Below are positions 17,649 to 26,079 of a DNA stretch of 64,000 bases, one piece after another (the stretch's first letter is position 1; each line of letters begins with the position of its first letter). The notes under the pieces are model-generated. The model was not told the origin of the DNA and ran no database searches. It saw nothing but the letters and a program-made list of their open reading frames with translations. The DNA is from Pseudomonas putida (lineage in GTDB: Bacteria > Pseudomonadota > Gammaproteobacteria > Pseudomonadales > Pseudomonadaceae). A program made the translations under genes and the position numbers. The DNA lies in the NCBI RefSeq assembly GCF_001976065.1, contig NZ_MNAH01000002.1, positions 956,252 to 1,020,251 of the forward strand, in the 5' to 3' direction.

Positions 17649-19145
17649 TTACCGCTGGCCCTTCGTGCCCCATTGACTGGAAAACAACCCGCGCTCGCGC
17701 GCCCAGACAATCGCTTCGCTGCGGCTGTGCACATCGAGTTTGGAATACACCGTCGCGACGTGGTTGCGCACGGTGTTAGGCGCCAGTTTCAAGCGCGCGG
17801 CGATCTCCTTGTCCGCCAGGCCCTCACAGATCAATTCCAGCACGTCGCGTTCCCTGGCCGTCAGGTCGGTAAAAGCCACGCTGGGCAGCTGCGGCGATTT
17901 GACGTGTTTCACGTTGGCGAGTTTTTCGATCAGCATCCGGCTGAACCAGGAGGCGTCTTTCATCACCTCTTCAATGGCCGACAGCATCTCGAGCTCGGTG
18001 TGTTTGCGCTCGGTGATGTCCATCAACACCAGCAGGTAGCAAGGGCTGTCCTGGATATTCACGGTATCGGCACAGACGACGCAATCGATCAGTTCGTCGT
18101 CTTTCCTGCGCACGCGTACGTCAATGCGGTCCAGACTTCCGGTTTTCTCCAGGGCAGTGAAGAGCCGTGTCCGGGCGCCCTTGTCATGGAAGACGTCGAT
18201 ATCGGCGATGGTTTTGCCGAGCACTTCTTCGTTGGCGTACGCGAGGGTAACCAGAAACGCCTCATTCACATCCATCACCACTTGATCGCTGGCGCTGCAC
18301 ACCATGATCGGCACCGGGCTCAGGCGAAAAGCCTTGGCAAAGCGTTCCTCACTCTGGCGCAGGGCAACCTCGGCCTTGTGCCGGGGCTCCATGTCGACAA
18401 AGGAAAACAACATGCAGGCTTCGTCATTGAGCTCCAGCGGCTGGCCGGCCACGATGACTTGCTTGTTGCCACCGTCGGCCAATCGCAACTCGGCCTGCAT
18501 CTGCGGAATGGTCGCGCCTTCGCGCAGGCGCTGCTTGGCCAGCTCCTTGTTTTGCGCCTGCTCCAGCACATCCAGTTCATAGGTCGAAGTACCAATCACC
18601 TGGTCTCGGGAGTAACCGGTCATTTCGAGAAACCCGGGATTGACCTTGATGTAGCGCAAGTCACTGAGACGGCAGATGACGGCCGGTGCCGGGTTGGCGG
18701 CGAAGGTTTTCTCGAAGCGTTGCTCGGCACTGGCCCAGTCAGTGACGTCGTCCATGATCAACACCAACGATTCCGGCTCATCGTGGCTGTCGGCCAACAC
18801 CATGCTGCGTACGCGATGGACCCAGGTGCGCTCTTCGTCTGCAACGGACGTGACCTCGACCAGTACATCGCTGAACGTTTCGCCCCGCGCCACCCGGCTG
18901 ATCGGGTAGCTGTCGACCGGCACCGGGTGATGGTTGCGATAACGCAAGGCGAAGCGTTTGGCGTACGCCCTGGCATCGGCGCCGAGGTCGCTGACCCGTT
19001 CGACACCGTGCATGGCCAGCGCCGCCTCATTGGCCCAGAGGATGCTCTGGTCGGGATCGAGCAAAATCACCCCGTCGGACAGACCGGCGATGATCTGCTG
19101 CAATTGCCGGCGGTTGGTTTCGGTGGTCAGGACGTCCTGGCTCAT
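17649..19145 (-). CDS. PAS-domain LuxR-type transcriptional regulator
   Basis: A 498-residue soluble protein with three successive PAS domains (about 10-115, 125-240 and 245-370) followed by a LuxR/GerE HTH at about 425-485 (LTARERDVLELICEGLADKE then APNTVRNHVATVYSKL). There is no kinase, receiver or membrane segment, so sensing and DNA binding are in one chain. The PAS ligands (flavin, heme or small molecule) cannot be read from sequence. The ATG at 19145 has GGAG upstream. It follows a LysR gene on the same strand after 74 bases and could be transcribed with the molybdenum hydroxylase genes. Confidence 0.87.
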   Translation of the reverse strand: MSQDVLTTETNRRQLQQIIAGLSDGVILLDPDQSILWANEAALAMHGVERVSDLGADARAYAKRFALRYRNHHPVPVDSYPISRVARGETFSDVLVEVTSVADEERTWVHRVRSMVLADSHDEPESLVLIMDDVTDWASAEQRFEKTFAANPAPAVICRLSDLRYIKVNPGFLEMTGYSRDQVIGTSTYELDVLEQAQNKELAKQRLREGATIPQMQAELRLADGGNKQVIVAGQPLELNDEACMLFSFVDMEPRHKAEVALRQSEERFAKAFRLSPVPIMVCSASDQVVMDVNEAFLVTLAYANEEVLGKTIADIDVFHDKGARTRLFTALEKTGSLDRIDVRVRRKDDELIDCVVCADTVNIQDSPCYLLVLMDITERKHTELEMLSAIEEVMKDASWFSRMLIEKLANVKHVKSPQLPSVAFTDLTARERDVLELICEGLADKEIAARLKLAPNTVRNHVATVYSKLDVHSRSEAIVWARERGLFSSQWGTKGQR

Positions 19146-19219
19146 TGGATCTCCACGCGTAGTGCCTCTGTGAAGGTTACGACCACAGGCGTTCATGATC
19201 GTGCAACCTGCGGCAGTTC

Positions 19220-20122
19220 CTACAGGGGAAGGGTGTCGAGGTCTTGCACGACGAGTTCACGCAACGTATCGAGAAACAGCTTGAGCACCGGAGAATCATC
19301 GTCCGCACGGTAGGTGGCGTACAACGGCACTTCCGGCAAGGCCGGGGTCAGGCGCCGGAATACCAGGCCGGCCGGCGCCAACTGCTCGATGGACGCAGGC
19401 AGCAGTGCCACGCCGAAACCGGCGCGCACGAGGCTGAGCAGGGTTTGCACTTCAATCACCTGCTGGCGGATCTGCGGTGTGAACCCGGCCTGGATGCAGC
19501 ACTGGTAAAGAAAGTCGGCAAACCGCGACTGCTTCAGTTCCAGCGCCACGAACGGCTCCTGGGCAAGGTCAGCGGGTGCCAGGCTGTCGCGTCGGGCCAA
19601 GGGGTGGTCCATTGGCATCACAACCCGGATCGGCTCGTAGATCAGCAGCTCGTTGCGCAGTTGCGGATCGTCATAGCCGACCCGGAACACGCAGGCATCG
19701 ATGCGCTTTTCCTTGAGCGCCTTGACCTGCGCGGCGGGGGTCATTTCATGCAAGCGCCAGTTCACCTGAGGGTAACGCTCGCGAAACAGGTGCAAGGCCC
19801 GTGGTAGCACCCCCACCATCACCGAACTGATCATGCCGATTTCCAGCTCGCCCAACTGACCACGACCGGTCTGACGCGTCAGGTCCAGGGCACGGTTGAG
19901 CTGCTCGAACACCAGTGGCGCCTGCTCCTTGAGCATCTGCCCGGCGGCTGTCAGTTCGACCCGGTGGTGGCTGCGTTCGAACAGCGGCGTGCCCAACTCT
20001 TCTTCCAGCAAACGAATCTGCTGGCTCAGTGGCGGTTGGCAGATGTGCAGCCGCGTGGCAGCCCGGCCGAAATGCAGTTCCTCGGCCAGCGCCATGAAGT
20101 AGCGCAGCAATCGCAAGTCCAT
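19220..20122 (-). CDS. LysR-family regulator adjoining the molybdenum hydroxylase operon
   Basis: A 300-residue LysR protein. The HTH (MDLRLLRYFMALAEELHFG and CQPPLSQQIRLLEEELG) is of the CatR/BenM-like style, which commonly controls aromatic catabolism. The start lies 5 bases after the stop of the molybdenum-binding subunit gene on the same strand, so it is almost certainly cotranscribed with it. A second LysR gene is divergent at the other end of the operon; which of the two controls the enzyme is open. Confidence 0.9.
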   Translation of the reverse strand: MDLRLLRYFMALAEELHFGRAATRLHICQPPLSQQIRLLEEELGTPLFERSHHRVELTAAGQMLKEQAPLVFEQLNRALDLTRQTGRGQLGELEIGMISSVMVGVLPRALHLFRERYPQVNWRLHEMTPAAQVKALKEKRIDACVFRVGYDDPQLRNELLIYEPIRVVMPMDHPLARRDSLAPADLAQEPFVALELKQSRFADFLYQCCIQAGFTPQIRQQVIEVQTLLSLVRAGFGVALLPASIEQLAPAGLVFRRLTPALPEVPLYATYRADDDSPVLKLFLDTLRELVVQDLDTLPL

Positions 20123-20127
20123 GGTGG

Positions 20128-22332
20128 CTACCCCAGTGTCAGTGGCGTCGAGCGCTGGCGCACGCCGGTCAGGCTGAACAGGGCATTGGCGATGGCCGGG
20201 GCTACCGATGGGCTGCCCAGTTCGCCGACACCTCCTGGCTTGGATGGCTCACCTTCGACCAACAGGATGTCAACCTCCGGCATGTCCGACATGCGTGTCA
20301 CGCGGTAGTCATGGAAGTTGCTCTGCACCACCCTGCCTTGCTTGATGTCCATGCGGTCGAACAAGGCATGGCCGAGGCCCCACATCAGGCCGCCATAGAT
20401 CTGCTCTTCGACGCCGCCGGGTGAAACGGCCAGGCCGCAATCGACCACGCAGGTGAGCTTCTCGACTTTGGTCTCGCCGTCCTTGTGCGCCACCCGGGCG
20501 ACCACCGCAATGAAACTGGTGTAGCCCTGGTTGGTGGCGATCCCCAGCGCCGTCCCTGGCGGTAGTGGCTGGCCCCAACCGGCACGCTCGGCGGCGCTTT
20601 TGAGCACTGCCACATGGCGCGGTCGGTCTTGCATGTTGGCCAGGCGAAACGCCAAGGGGTCCTGGCCTGCGCCGTGGGCCAGTTCATCCATGAAGCTCTC
20701 CACGGCGAACACGTTGGGAATGAAGCTCACCGAGCGATACCAGCCGCTCGGCACGGCGCTTTCGTGCTTGACCCAGACCAGATCCAGATGGGGCGGACGA
20801 TAGGCGAAGTCCCATGCAGTGATGGCTTCGGTGGTGCTGTAGTCCATCTTGTCCGGGCGCTCGAAATAGCCCGGCTCCCACTGCTCCGGCGAGGCCGGCG
20901 ACACCACGTTGAGCTGTAGCGCGGCCAGGCGTCCCTGGGTGTCCAGCGCGCCTTTGGCCCGGTGCAAAGTGGCCGGGTGCATGAACAGCGAGCGCATTTC
21001 GTCTTCGCGACTGTTCATCAGTTTCACCGGCACCTTGGCCTGCTGCGCCAGGTAGGCGACTTCGAACAACCAGTATTTGGCCTCCCGGGCACCGAAACTG
21101 CCACCGGACACCAGCTCGTTGATAGTGACTTTGTCCTTGGCGATCTTGCACACGGTTTGCGCGGCTTCCAGCGCCGATGAAGGCACCTGCACACCGCCCC
21201 AGTAAGTGATGGCGTTATCCTTGACCTGCGCGGTGATGCAGATCGGCTCCAGCGGATTCTGCACTTTGTAGGGCATGCGGTAATCGGCTTCGAGCAGCTT
21301 TGCAGCGACCGGCCATTGTGCGTTCACATCACCCGCAGCCATCGCGGTCACCCGCTGCGCGCCCTGGTCATCCAGCGCCGCAGCCTGGGCCTTGGCCAGT
21401 TCATCACTGTCAAACCCCTCCAACGCAGAGCCACTCCACTTCACCTCGAGCAATTCACGGCCCTGATGCGCGGCCCAGTAGCTATCCGCCAACACCGCCA
21501 CGCCTTCGACGTTGCCGCCAAGGACATCGGGACGCCCCGGCACCTTGATCACCTTGCGCACGCCCGGCACTTGCAACGCAGCCGCGCTGTCCACCGACAC
21601 AACGTTCGCCCCCACCACGGGAGCCCGTTCAATCACCGCCACCAGCATGTCCGGCAACACCACGTCGATGCTGTACTTGAAGCGGCCGCAGACTTTGGCC
21701 CGGGCGTCGCGCTTGTGCCGCAGTTTGCCGATGTACTTGAACTGCGCCGGGTCCTTGAGCGCGACCGTGGCCGGTGCCGGCAGATGCGCGGCGACGTTCA
21801 CCAGTTCACCGTAGCCGAGGCTGCGTTTACTCGCTGCATGAACCACACGGCCTTCGTCGGTGGTGCACCCGTCGGGGCTGACTTTCCATTGCCTGGCAGC
21901 CGCCGTGACCAGCAGCGCCCGGGCGGTGGCGCCAGCCATGCGCAGACGCTCGTACTCCAGCGATACGCTGGTGCTGCCGCCGGTGGAGAAGACTTTCCAG
22001 ATCGGATGAATGTAGGTCTCGAAGAACGGATCTTCCGGCGAGATCACCTGCACGGTCATCGGGTCGACGTCCAGTTCCTCGGCGACGCACGCGGCCAACG
22101 CAGTGTGCGTGCCGGTGCCGGAATCGTGTTTGTGCACCACCAGCTTGACCGTACCGTCGGGCAGGATTCGCACCCAGGCGTTGGGTTCGAACTCGCCGAC
22201 AGGCGCAGGGACTTTCAGGTCAGTCGCAGCCAGGCCCGCAGGCAGGTAAAACGCAATGGCCAGACCGCCGGTAACGGTTGCGGTTCGCTGCAGAAACATG
22301 CGCCGCGAAAGATTCATCGGGGACATCGTCAT
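20128..22332 (-). CDS. Molybdenum hydroxylase large subunit (isoquinoline 1-oxidoreductase beta-like)
   Basis: A 734-residue molybdopterin-binding subunit of the xanthine dehydrogenase family. A twin-arginine signal (RRMFLQRTATVTGG, RR at 10-11) predicts Tat export, as in IorB-type enzymes. VSGGSFGAREAK is a molybdopterin-binding segment, and GGVGELGSP near the C-terminus carries the catalytic glutamate (about E704). Such enzymes hydroxylate N-heteroaromatics or oxidise aldehydes. The ATG at 22332 has AAGGAGG upstream and overlaps the iron-sulfur gene stop (ATGA). There is no FAD subunit; electrons probably leave through the iron-sulfur partner to a cytochrome not encoded here (inference). 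Confidence 0.92.
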   Translation of the reverse strand: MTMSPMNLSRRMFLQRTATVTGGLAIAFYLPAGLAATDLKVPAPVGEFEPNAWVRILPDGTVKLVVHKHDSGTGTHTALAACVAEELDVDPMTVQVISPEDPFFETYIHPIWKVFSTGGSTSVSLEYERLRMAGATARALLVTAAARQWKVSPDGCTTDEGRVVHAASKRSLGYGELVNVAAHLPAPATVALKDPAQFKYIGKLRHKRDARAKVCGRFKYSIDVVLPDMLVAVIERAPVVGANVVSVDSAAALQVPGVRKVIKVPGRPDVLGGNVEGVAVLADSYWAAHQGRELLEVKWSGSALEGFDSDELAKAQAAALDDQGAQRVTAMAAGDVNAQWPVAAKLLEADYRMPYKVQNPLEPICITAQVKDNAITYWGGVQVPSSALEAAQTVCKIAKDKVTINELVSGGSFGAREAKYWLFEVAYLAQQAKVPVKLMNSREDEMRSLFMHPATLHRAKGALDTQGRLAALQLNVVSPASPEQWEPGYFERPDKMDYSTTEAITAWDFAYRPPHLDLVWVKHESAVPSGWYRSVSFIPNVFAVESFMDELAHGAGQDPLAFRLANMQDRPRHVAVLKSAAERAGWGQPLPPGTALGIATNQGYTSFIAVVARVAHKDGETKVEKLTCVVDCGLAVSPGGVEEQIYGGLMWGLGHALFDRMDIKQGRVVQSNFHDYRVTRMSDMPEVDILLVEGEPSKPGGVGELGSPSVAPAIANALFSLTGVRQRSTPLTLG

Positions 22333-22796
22333 CACGCCTCCTTCGGCGCAGACGCCGCACGCTTGATGGCCTTGTTGATCCGACCGTAAGTGCCACAGCG
22401 GCACAGGTTGCCGGACATGGCATTGCGGATCGCATCGTCGGTGACCGTCACCCCGGTGTTGAGCAATGCGGCCGCGGACATGATCTGACCGGATTGACAG
22501 TAGCCGCATTGCGGCACATCTTCGGCAACCCAGGCCAGTTGCAGCGGATGCTGTTCGGTGGGCGACAAGCCTTCGATGGTGGTGATGCGGTGCCCCGCCA
22601 CGGCGGCGACCGGCACCTGGCAGGAACGCACCGCGACACCGTCCAGGTGCACGGTGCAGGCACCGCACAGGCCCATGCCGCAACCGAACTTGGTGCCGGT
22701 GAGTTTCAAGTGGTCACGCAACACCCATAACAAGGGCATGGAGGGCGATGTCTCTACCAGCTCGCGTCGTTCGCCGTTTACCGTGAATTCGATCAT
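22332..22796 (-). CDS. Molybdenum hydroxylase [2Fe-2S] subunit
   Basis: A 154-residue iron-sulfur subunit with two [2Fe-2S] clusters. The plant-ferredoxin-type ligands are C39, C44, C47 and C59 ([11 protein letters not shown]), and the C-terminal domain uses C97, C100, C132 and C134 ([15 protein letters not shown]). It partners the large subunit, whose start overlaps its stop. The protein has no signal peptide, so export would be as a complex carried by the Tat signal of the large subunit. GGAG precedes the ATG. It is first in the operon and divergent from a LysR gene. Confidence 0.94.
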   Translation of the reverse strand: MIEFTVNGERRELVETSPSMPLLWVLRDHLKLTGTKFGCGMGLCGACTVHLDGVAVRSCQVPVAAVAGHRITTIEGLSPTEQHPLQLAWVAEDVPQCGYCQSGQIMSAAALLNTGVTVTDDAIRNAMSGNLCRCGTYGRINKAIKRAASAPKEA

Positions 22797-22914
22797 TGTC
22801 AGGCTCCAAGAGAGCGGCCCGTCTTTGTGCAGGCCTGGTGCTCGATTATTGGGAGCCTTGGGAAAATCGGGCCAGCGACGATTTCTGCCATCCTGTGTAA
22901 GTAGGACTAACAGC

Positions 22915-23805
22915 ATGTACAAGCGATACCCGTCGGTGCAGTCCATGAGTGCGTTCATCCAGGCGGCCCGTAGCGGCAGTTTCTCCAGTGCCGCGCGCAA
23001 ACTCGACCTCACCCACAGCGCCATCAGCCAGCAGATCCGCGCCCTGGAAGACTTCATCGGCCAGCCGCTGTTCGTGCGCGAAGGCGGCGGCAGCAACCTG
23101 ACCGACGCCGGGCAACTCTTCGCCAGCGTGCTGTCCGACGGCCTGGCACAGATCGACCGGGCGCTGTCTTCGGTGAAGAACCGCAGCGTGGCGCAGCGGC
23201 TGACCCTGGATGTCGACAGCGAACTGGCCCAGAGCTGGCTCAATCCGCGCCTGCCGCAGCTGCTGGATCTGTTGCCCGGGCATGAGGTGGTGATGCTGTC
23301 GATGCCGCGATCGGATCGCAGTGCGTTCGAACGCGTGGACCTGGCCTTGCGCTACGGTTATGGCGATTGGGAAGACTGCGAGATGACGCAGATTTGCGGG
23401 GATCGGGTGATGGCGGTGGCGTCGCCTGAGCTGCTGGAACGCCAGGGTGTGCAACGGCCGTTGAGTCCGGAGCAGATCCTTGAATTACCGTTATTGGGCT
23501 ACACGCGACGGTCGTGGATTCCATGGCTGGATGCGGCGGGAATGCCACCCGTCGAGCCACCGGCACGGGTGGTGTTCGATAACGCAGCGAACCTGATTGC
23601 CGCTGCAGAAGCCGGCGTTGGCGCAGGGTTGGTGCGTGGGTTGCTGGCGGCGGACGCCTTGCGCAGCGGGCGGCTGGTGGTGTTGAACGAGGCGCGGATT
23701 GCGGCGCATTACAACCTTTACGCCGTATGGCCGCCGGGGCACGGTGAGCGGGTGGCGCCGGTGGTTGAGGCGATCAAAGAGTTGGCTTTGCGTACACAAT
23801 CCTGA
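22915..23805 (+). CDS. LysR-family regulator (GcvA-like), divergent from the molybdenum hydroxylase operon
   Basis: A 296-residue LysR protein with [23 protein letters not shown] and [13 protein letters not shown], and a substrate domain with [11 protein letters not shown]. It is divergent from the iron-sulfur subunit gene with 118 bases between them, the classical position for a LysR activator of that operon. The long upstream open frame antisense to the iron-sulfur gene is not coding; the ATG at 22915 begins right before the HTH. Confidence 0.9.
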   Translation: MYKRYPSVQSMSAFIQAARSGSFSSAARKLDLTHSAISQQIRALEDFIGQPLFVREGGGSNLTDAGQLFASVLSDGLAQIDRALSSVKNRSVAQRLTLDVDSELAQSWLNPRLPQLLDLLPGHEVVMLSMPRSDRSAFERVDLALRYGYGDWEDCEMTQICGDRVMAVASPELLERQGVQRPLSPEQILELPLLGYTRRSWIPWLDAAGMPPVEPPARVVFDNAANLIAAAEAGVGAGLVRGLLAADALRSGRLVVLNEARIAAHYNLYAVWPPGHGERVAPVVEAIKELALRTQS

Positions 23806-24114
23806 CGCCTTCGCTGGCAAGCCAGCGCCTACAGGGGATCGCGATCATTTGTAGGCGCTGGCTTGCCAGCGAAGCGGCCGGCGCATCCGCCACCCATCTC
23901 CCCATATCGAACGCATATCAAACCCCCGCCCAATTAATATTGTACGAACCTCACCCCCCCTTCCAATACTCCTCCCCAAGCAGCCAGCGTCCCGAGCCGG
24001 ATGCGACCAGGCGAGGGAATGCGTGAGCCTTCACGCATAGAAATGGCCGATTGCCCGGACGTGGCTGCTTGTGAACCGCAAGGTTCCCTTCCCGCTATCA
24101 GGAGATCGACTTCA
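23806..24114. other. 309-base gap before the amidohydrolase/UbiD cluster
   Basis: The first part holds a REP pair (23811-23873). The rest is AT-richer around 23900-23945 and should contain the promoter of the following operon, but no clear -35/-10 pair or operator stands out. A long in-frame extension upstream of the amidohydrolase start (from 24001) is judged non-coding. Confidence 0.5.
23811..23873. repeat. REP pair, GGCTTGCCAGC-type
   Basis: TCGCTGGCAAGCCAGCGCCTAC and its inverted copy flank a short spacer. It is the second REP family of the window, placed after a LysR gene. Confidence 0.88.
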
Positions 24115-25044
24115 ATGATCATCGATATCAGCTGCTATCCCACCGATCTGGTGGACCTCGCCTGGAGGCATGACGGTGACCCGTTCACCGGCGAGCGTCT
24201 GCTGGAGATGATGGATGGCCCGTACATGGTCAACGGCAAACCTCGCCGCATCGACAAAGCCTTCATCCAGCCGCCCCAGGGCAACACCATCTACACCTGG
24301 ACCGATGGCGACCTGACCGGTCGCGAGTCCATCGACGCCTACATGGCCTACACCCTGAAAATGGTCCAGACCTACCCGGATCGCTTCATCGGTTGCTTCG
24401 TCTACAACCCGCGCTGCGGCGTGGAAAACGGTGTCGAGGCGATCGAGCGCTACGTCAAGGAACACGGTTTCAAGATGGTGCAGATGCAGGCCAACATGCA
24501 CGCCTACCGTCCCGACCGCGCCCTGGATTGGGTGCGTCCGGCCTTCGAGAAATGCGCCGAGCTGGGCATCCCGGTCAAGCTGCACACCGGCGACGGGCCC
24601 TACAGCATCCCGTCGGAATGGGTGCCGATGATCAAGGAATTCCCCAACGTCGATTTCATCATGGCGCACTTCGGCGTGCAGACCGGCGGCGTCTACGTGT
24701 TCGAACCGATGCAATGGGCGATGGAGCTGCCGAACGTCTACTGCGAATCCGGCTGGTGCCTGCAATCGCGGATCGTCGAGTTCGCCAAGGTCCTGCCGAC
24801 CCACAAGATCCTCTTCGGCACCGACACTCCGCCGAACGAACCAGGCATGTGGCTGCGCCTGCTCGAAGTGCTGTGCCACGAACCGCCGCAAGGCCTGAAC
24901 CTCGACGAGGACACCCTGGAGGAATACCTGGGCAACAACACCGCCCGGATGATCGGCCTCGAACCAACCCCGCCGCCACGTTCCGTTGCCGAAGCAGAGG
25001 CGCAACTCAAGCGCCCCCTCACCACTCAACTGGCCAGGAGCTGA
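24115..25044 (+). CDS. ACMSD-like amidohydrolase-family paralog lacking the HxH metal motif
   Basis: A 309-residue protein of the amidohydrolase_2/ACMSD group, which includes metal-dependent decarboxylases such as ACMSD, LigW and isoorotate decarboxylase. It retains H157 (KLHTGDGPY), H185 (AHFGVQTGG) and D237 (FGTDTPPNEP), but the N-terminal HxH is replaced by S6 and Y8 (IIDISCYPT), and the histidine corresponding to H123 of its neighbour is Q125. It is strongly similar along its whole length to the gene 4 bases downstream, so the pair arose by tandem duplication. I infer a non-catalytic partner subunit or a changed metal site. AGGAG precedes the ATG. Confidence 0.88.
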   Translation: MIIDISCYPTDLVDLAWRHDGDPFTGERLLEMMDGPYMVNGKPRRIDKAFIQPPQGNTIYTWTDGDLTGRESIDAYMAYTLKMVQTYPDRFIGCFVYNPRCGVENGVEAIERYVKEHGFKMVQMQANMHAYRPDRALDWVRPAFEKCAELGIPVKLHTGDGPYSIPSEWVPMIKEFPNVDFIMAHFGVQTGGVYVFEPMQWAMELPNVYCESGWCLQSRIVEFAKVLPTHKILFGTDTPPNEPGMWLRLLEVLCHEPPQGLNLDEDTLEEYLGNNTARMIGLEPTPPPRSVAEAEAQLKRPLTTQLARS

Positions 25045-25048
25045 ACCG

Positions 25049-25954
25049 ATGATCATCGACACCCATCTGCACCCCACCAACCTGGTCGACGAGGCCTGGC
25101 GCCATACCGGCGAACCCTTCACCGGCGAGCGCATGCTCAAGCTGATGGACGGCCCGTACATGATCAATGGCAAGCCGCGCCGCATCGACATGGGTTTCAT
25201 CCAGCCACCACCGGGCAACACCGGCTACCGCGACGGCAACCGCCGCGGCCGTGAAGGCGTGCGCGACTACATGTCCTACGTCGCCGAACTGTGCGTGAAG
25301 TACCCCGACCGCTTCATCGGCAACTTCAACTTCAACCCGCGCTGGGGACCGGAAAATGGTGCGGCAGAGCTGGAATTCCACATCAAGGAATACGGCTTCA
25401 AGATGCTCAAGCTGCACGCCAACATGCACGGTTATCGCCCGGACCGGGCGCTGGACTGGCTGCGTCCGGCAATGAAAGTCTGCGCCAAGTACAACATCGT
25501 CGTGCTGATCCACACCGGCGACGGCCCGTACACCATCCCGACCATGTTCTACCCGATCATCCGCGAGTTCCCGATGGTCAATTTCATCATCGGTCACTTC
25601 GGCATCCAGACCGGCGGCAACTACTCGTTCGAGGCGTTCTGGATGGCCATGGACACGCCGAACGTGTACTGCGAATCCGGCTGGTGCTTCCAATCGCGGA
25701 TCGTCGAGTTCGCCAAGGACCTGCCGCGCAACAAGATCGTGTTCGGCACCGACTCACCGCCGAACGAGCCGGGCATGTGGCTGCGCGAGCTGGAGGTGCT
25801 GTGCTCGCCGGCGCCGCAAGGCCTGGGCATTGATGAGGATCACCTGGAGGACTACCTGGGCAACAACATCGCCCGGTTGTGCGGCATCGAACCGACGCCG
25901 CCACCCAAGGACCTGGCCGAGGCGGACATTCGTCTGACCACCACCTACCTCTAG
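25049..25954 (+). CDS. ACMSD-like amidohydrolase (putative decarboxylase/hydrolase), metal site intact
   Basis: A 301-residue ACMSD-type amidohydrolase with all the expected metal and catalytic positions: H6 and H8 (IIDTHLHPT), H155 (IHTGDGPY), H183 (GHFGIQTGG) and D235 (FGTDSPPNE). H123 (KLHANMHGY) is also present. It begins 4 bases after its upstream paralog and ends in the same style (GIEPTPPP). Family knowledge allows non-oxidative decarboxylation or C-C/C-N hydrolysis of a ring or ring-cleavage product. Context with UbiD, UbiX and nucleobase genes suggests a heteroaromatic acid. The substrate is unknown. Confidence 0.9.
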   Translation: MIIDTHLHPTNLVDEAWRHTGEPFTGERMLKLMDGPYMINGKPRRIDMGFIQPPPGNTGYRDGNRRGREGVRDYMSYVAELCVKYPDRFIGNFNFNPRWGPENGAAELEFHIKEYGFKMLKLHANMHGYRPDRALDWLRPAMKVCAKYNIVVLIHTGDGPYTIPTMFYPIIREFPMVNFIIGHFGIQTGGNYSFEAFWMAMDTPNVYCESGWCFQSRIVEFAKDLPRNKIVFGTDSPPNEPGMWLRELEVLCSPAPQGLGIDEDHLEDYLGNNIARLCGIEPTPPPKDLAEADIRLTTTYL

Positions 25955-25962
25955 CGCCAACC

Positions 25963-26047
25963 TTGTAGGAGCTGGCTTGCCAGCGAAGAGGCCCGTGAGT
26001 CGTGTGCGGCTTTTACGGACGCCTTCGCCGGCAAGCCGGCTCCTACA
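25963..26047. repeat. REP pair, GGCTTGCCAGC-type
   Basis: TTGTAGGAGCTGGCTTGCCA and a partner with CGGC substitutions (GCCGGCAAGCCGGCTCC) fill the gap between the second amidohydrolase and the UbiD gene. Confidence 0.88.
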
Positions 26048-26079
26048 AATAACCGCATCGTTTTTCACGAGGTGAAACC

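Noticed and set aside
22558..22914. Upstream extension of the divergent LysR frame through the iron-sulfur subunit gene
   Set aside because: It is antisense to an iron-sulfur gene with eight ligand cysteines in place; the ATG at 22915 directly precedes the HTH.
24001..24114. N-terminal extension of the first amidohydrolase by 38 codons
   Set aside because: Its neighbour starts at the equivalent of MIID, and AGGAG lies just before the ATG at 24115.
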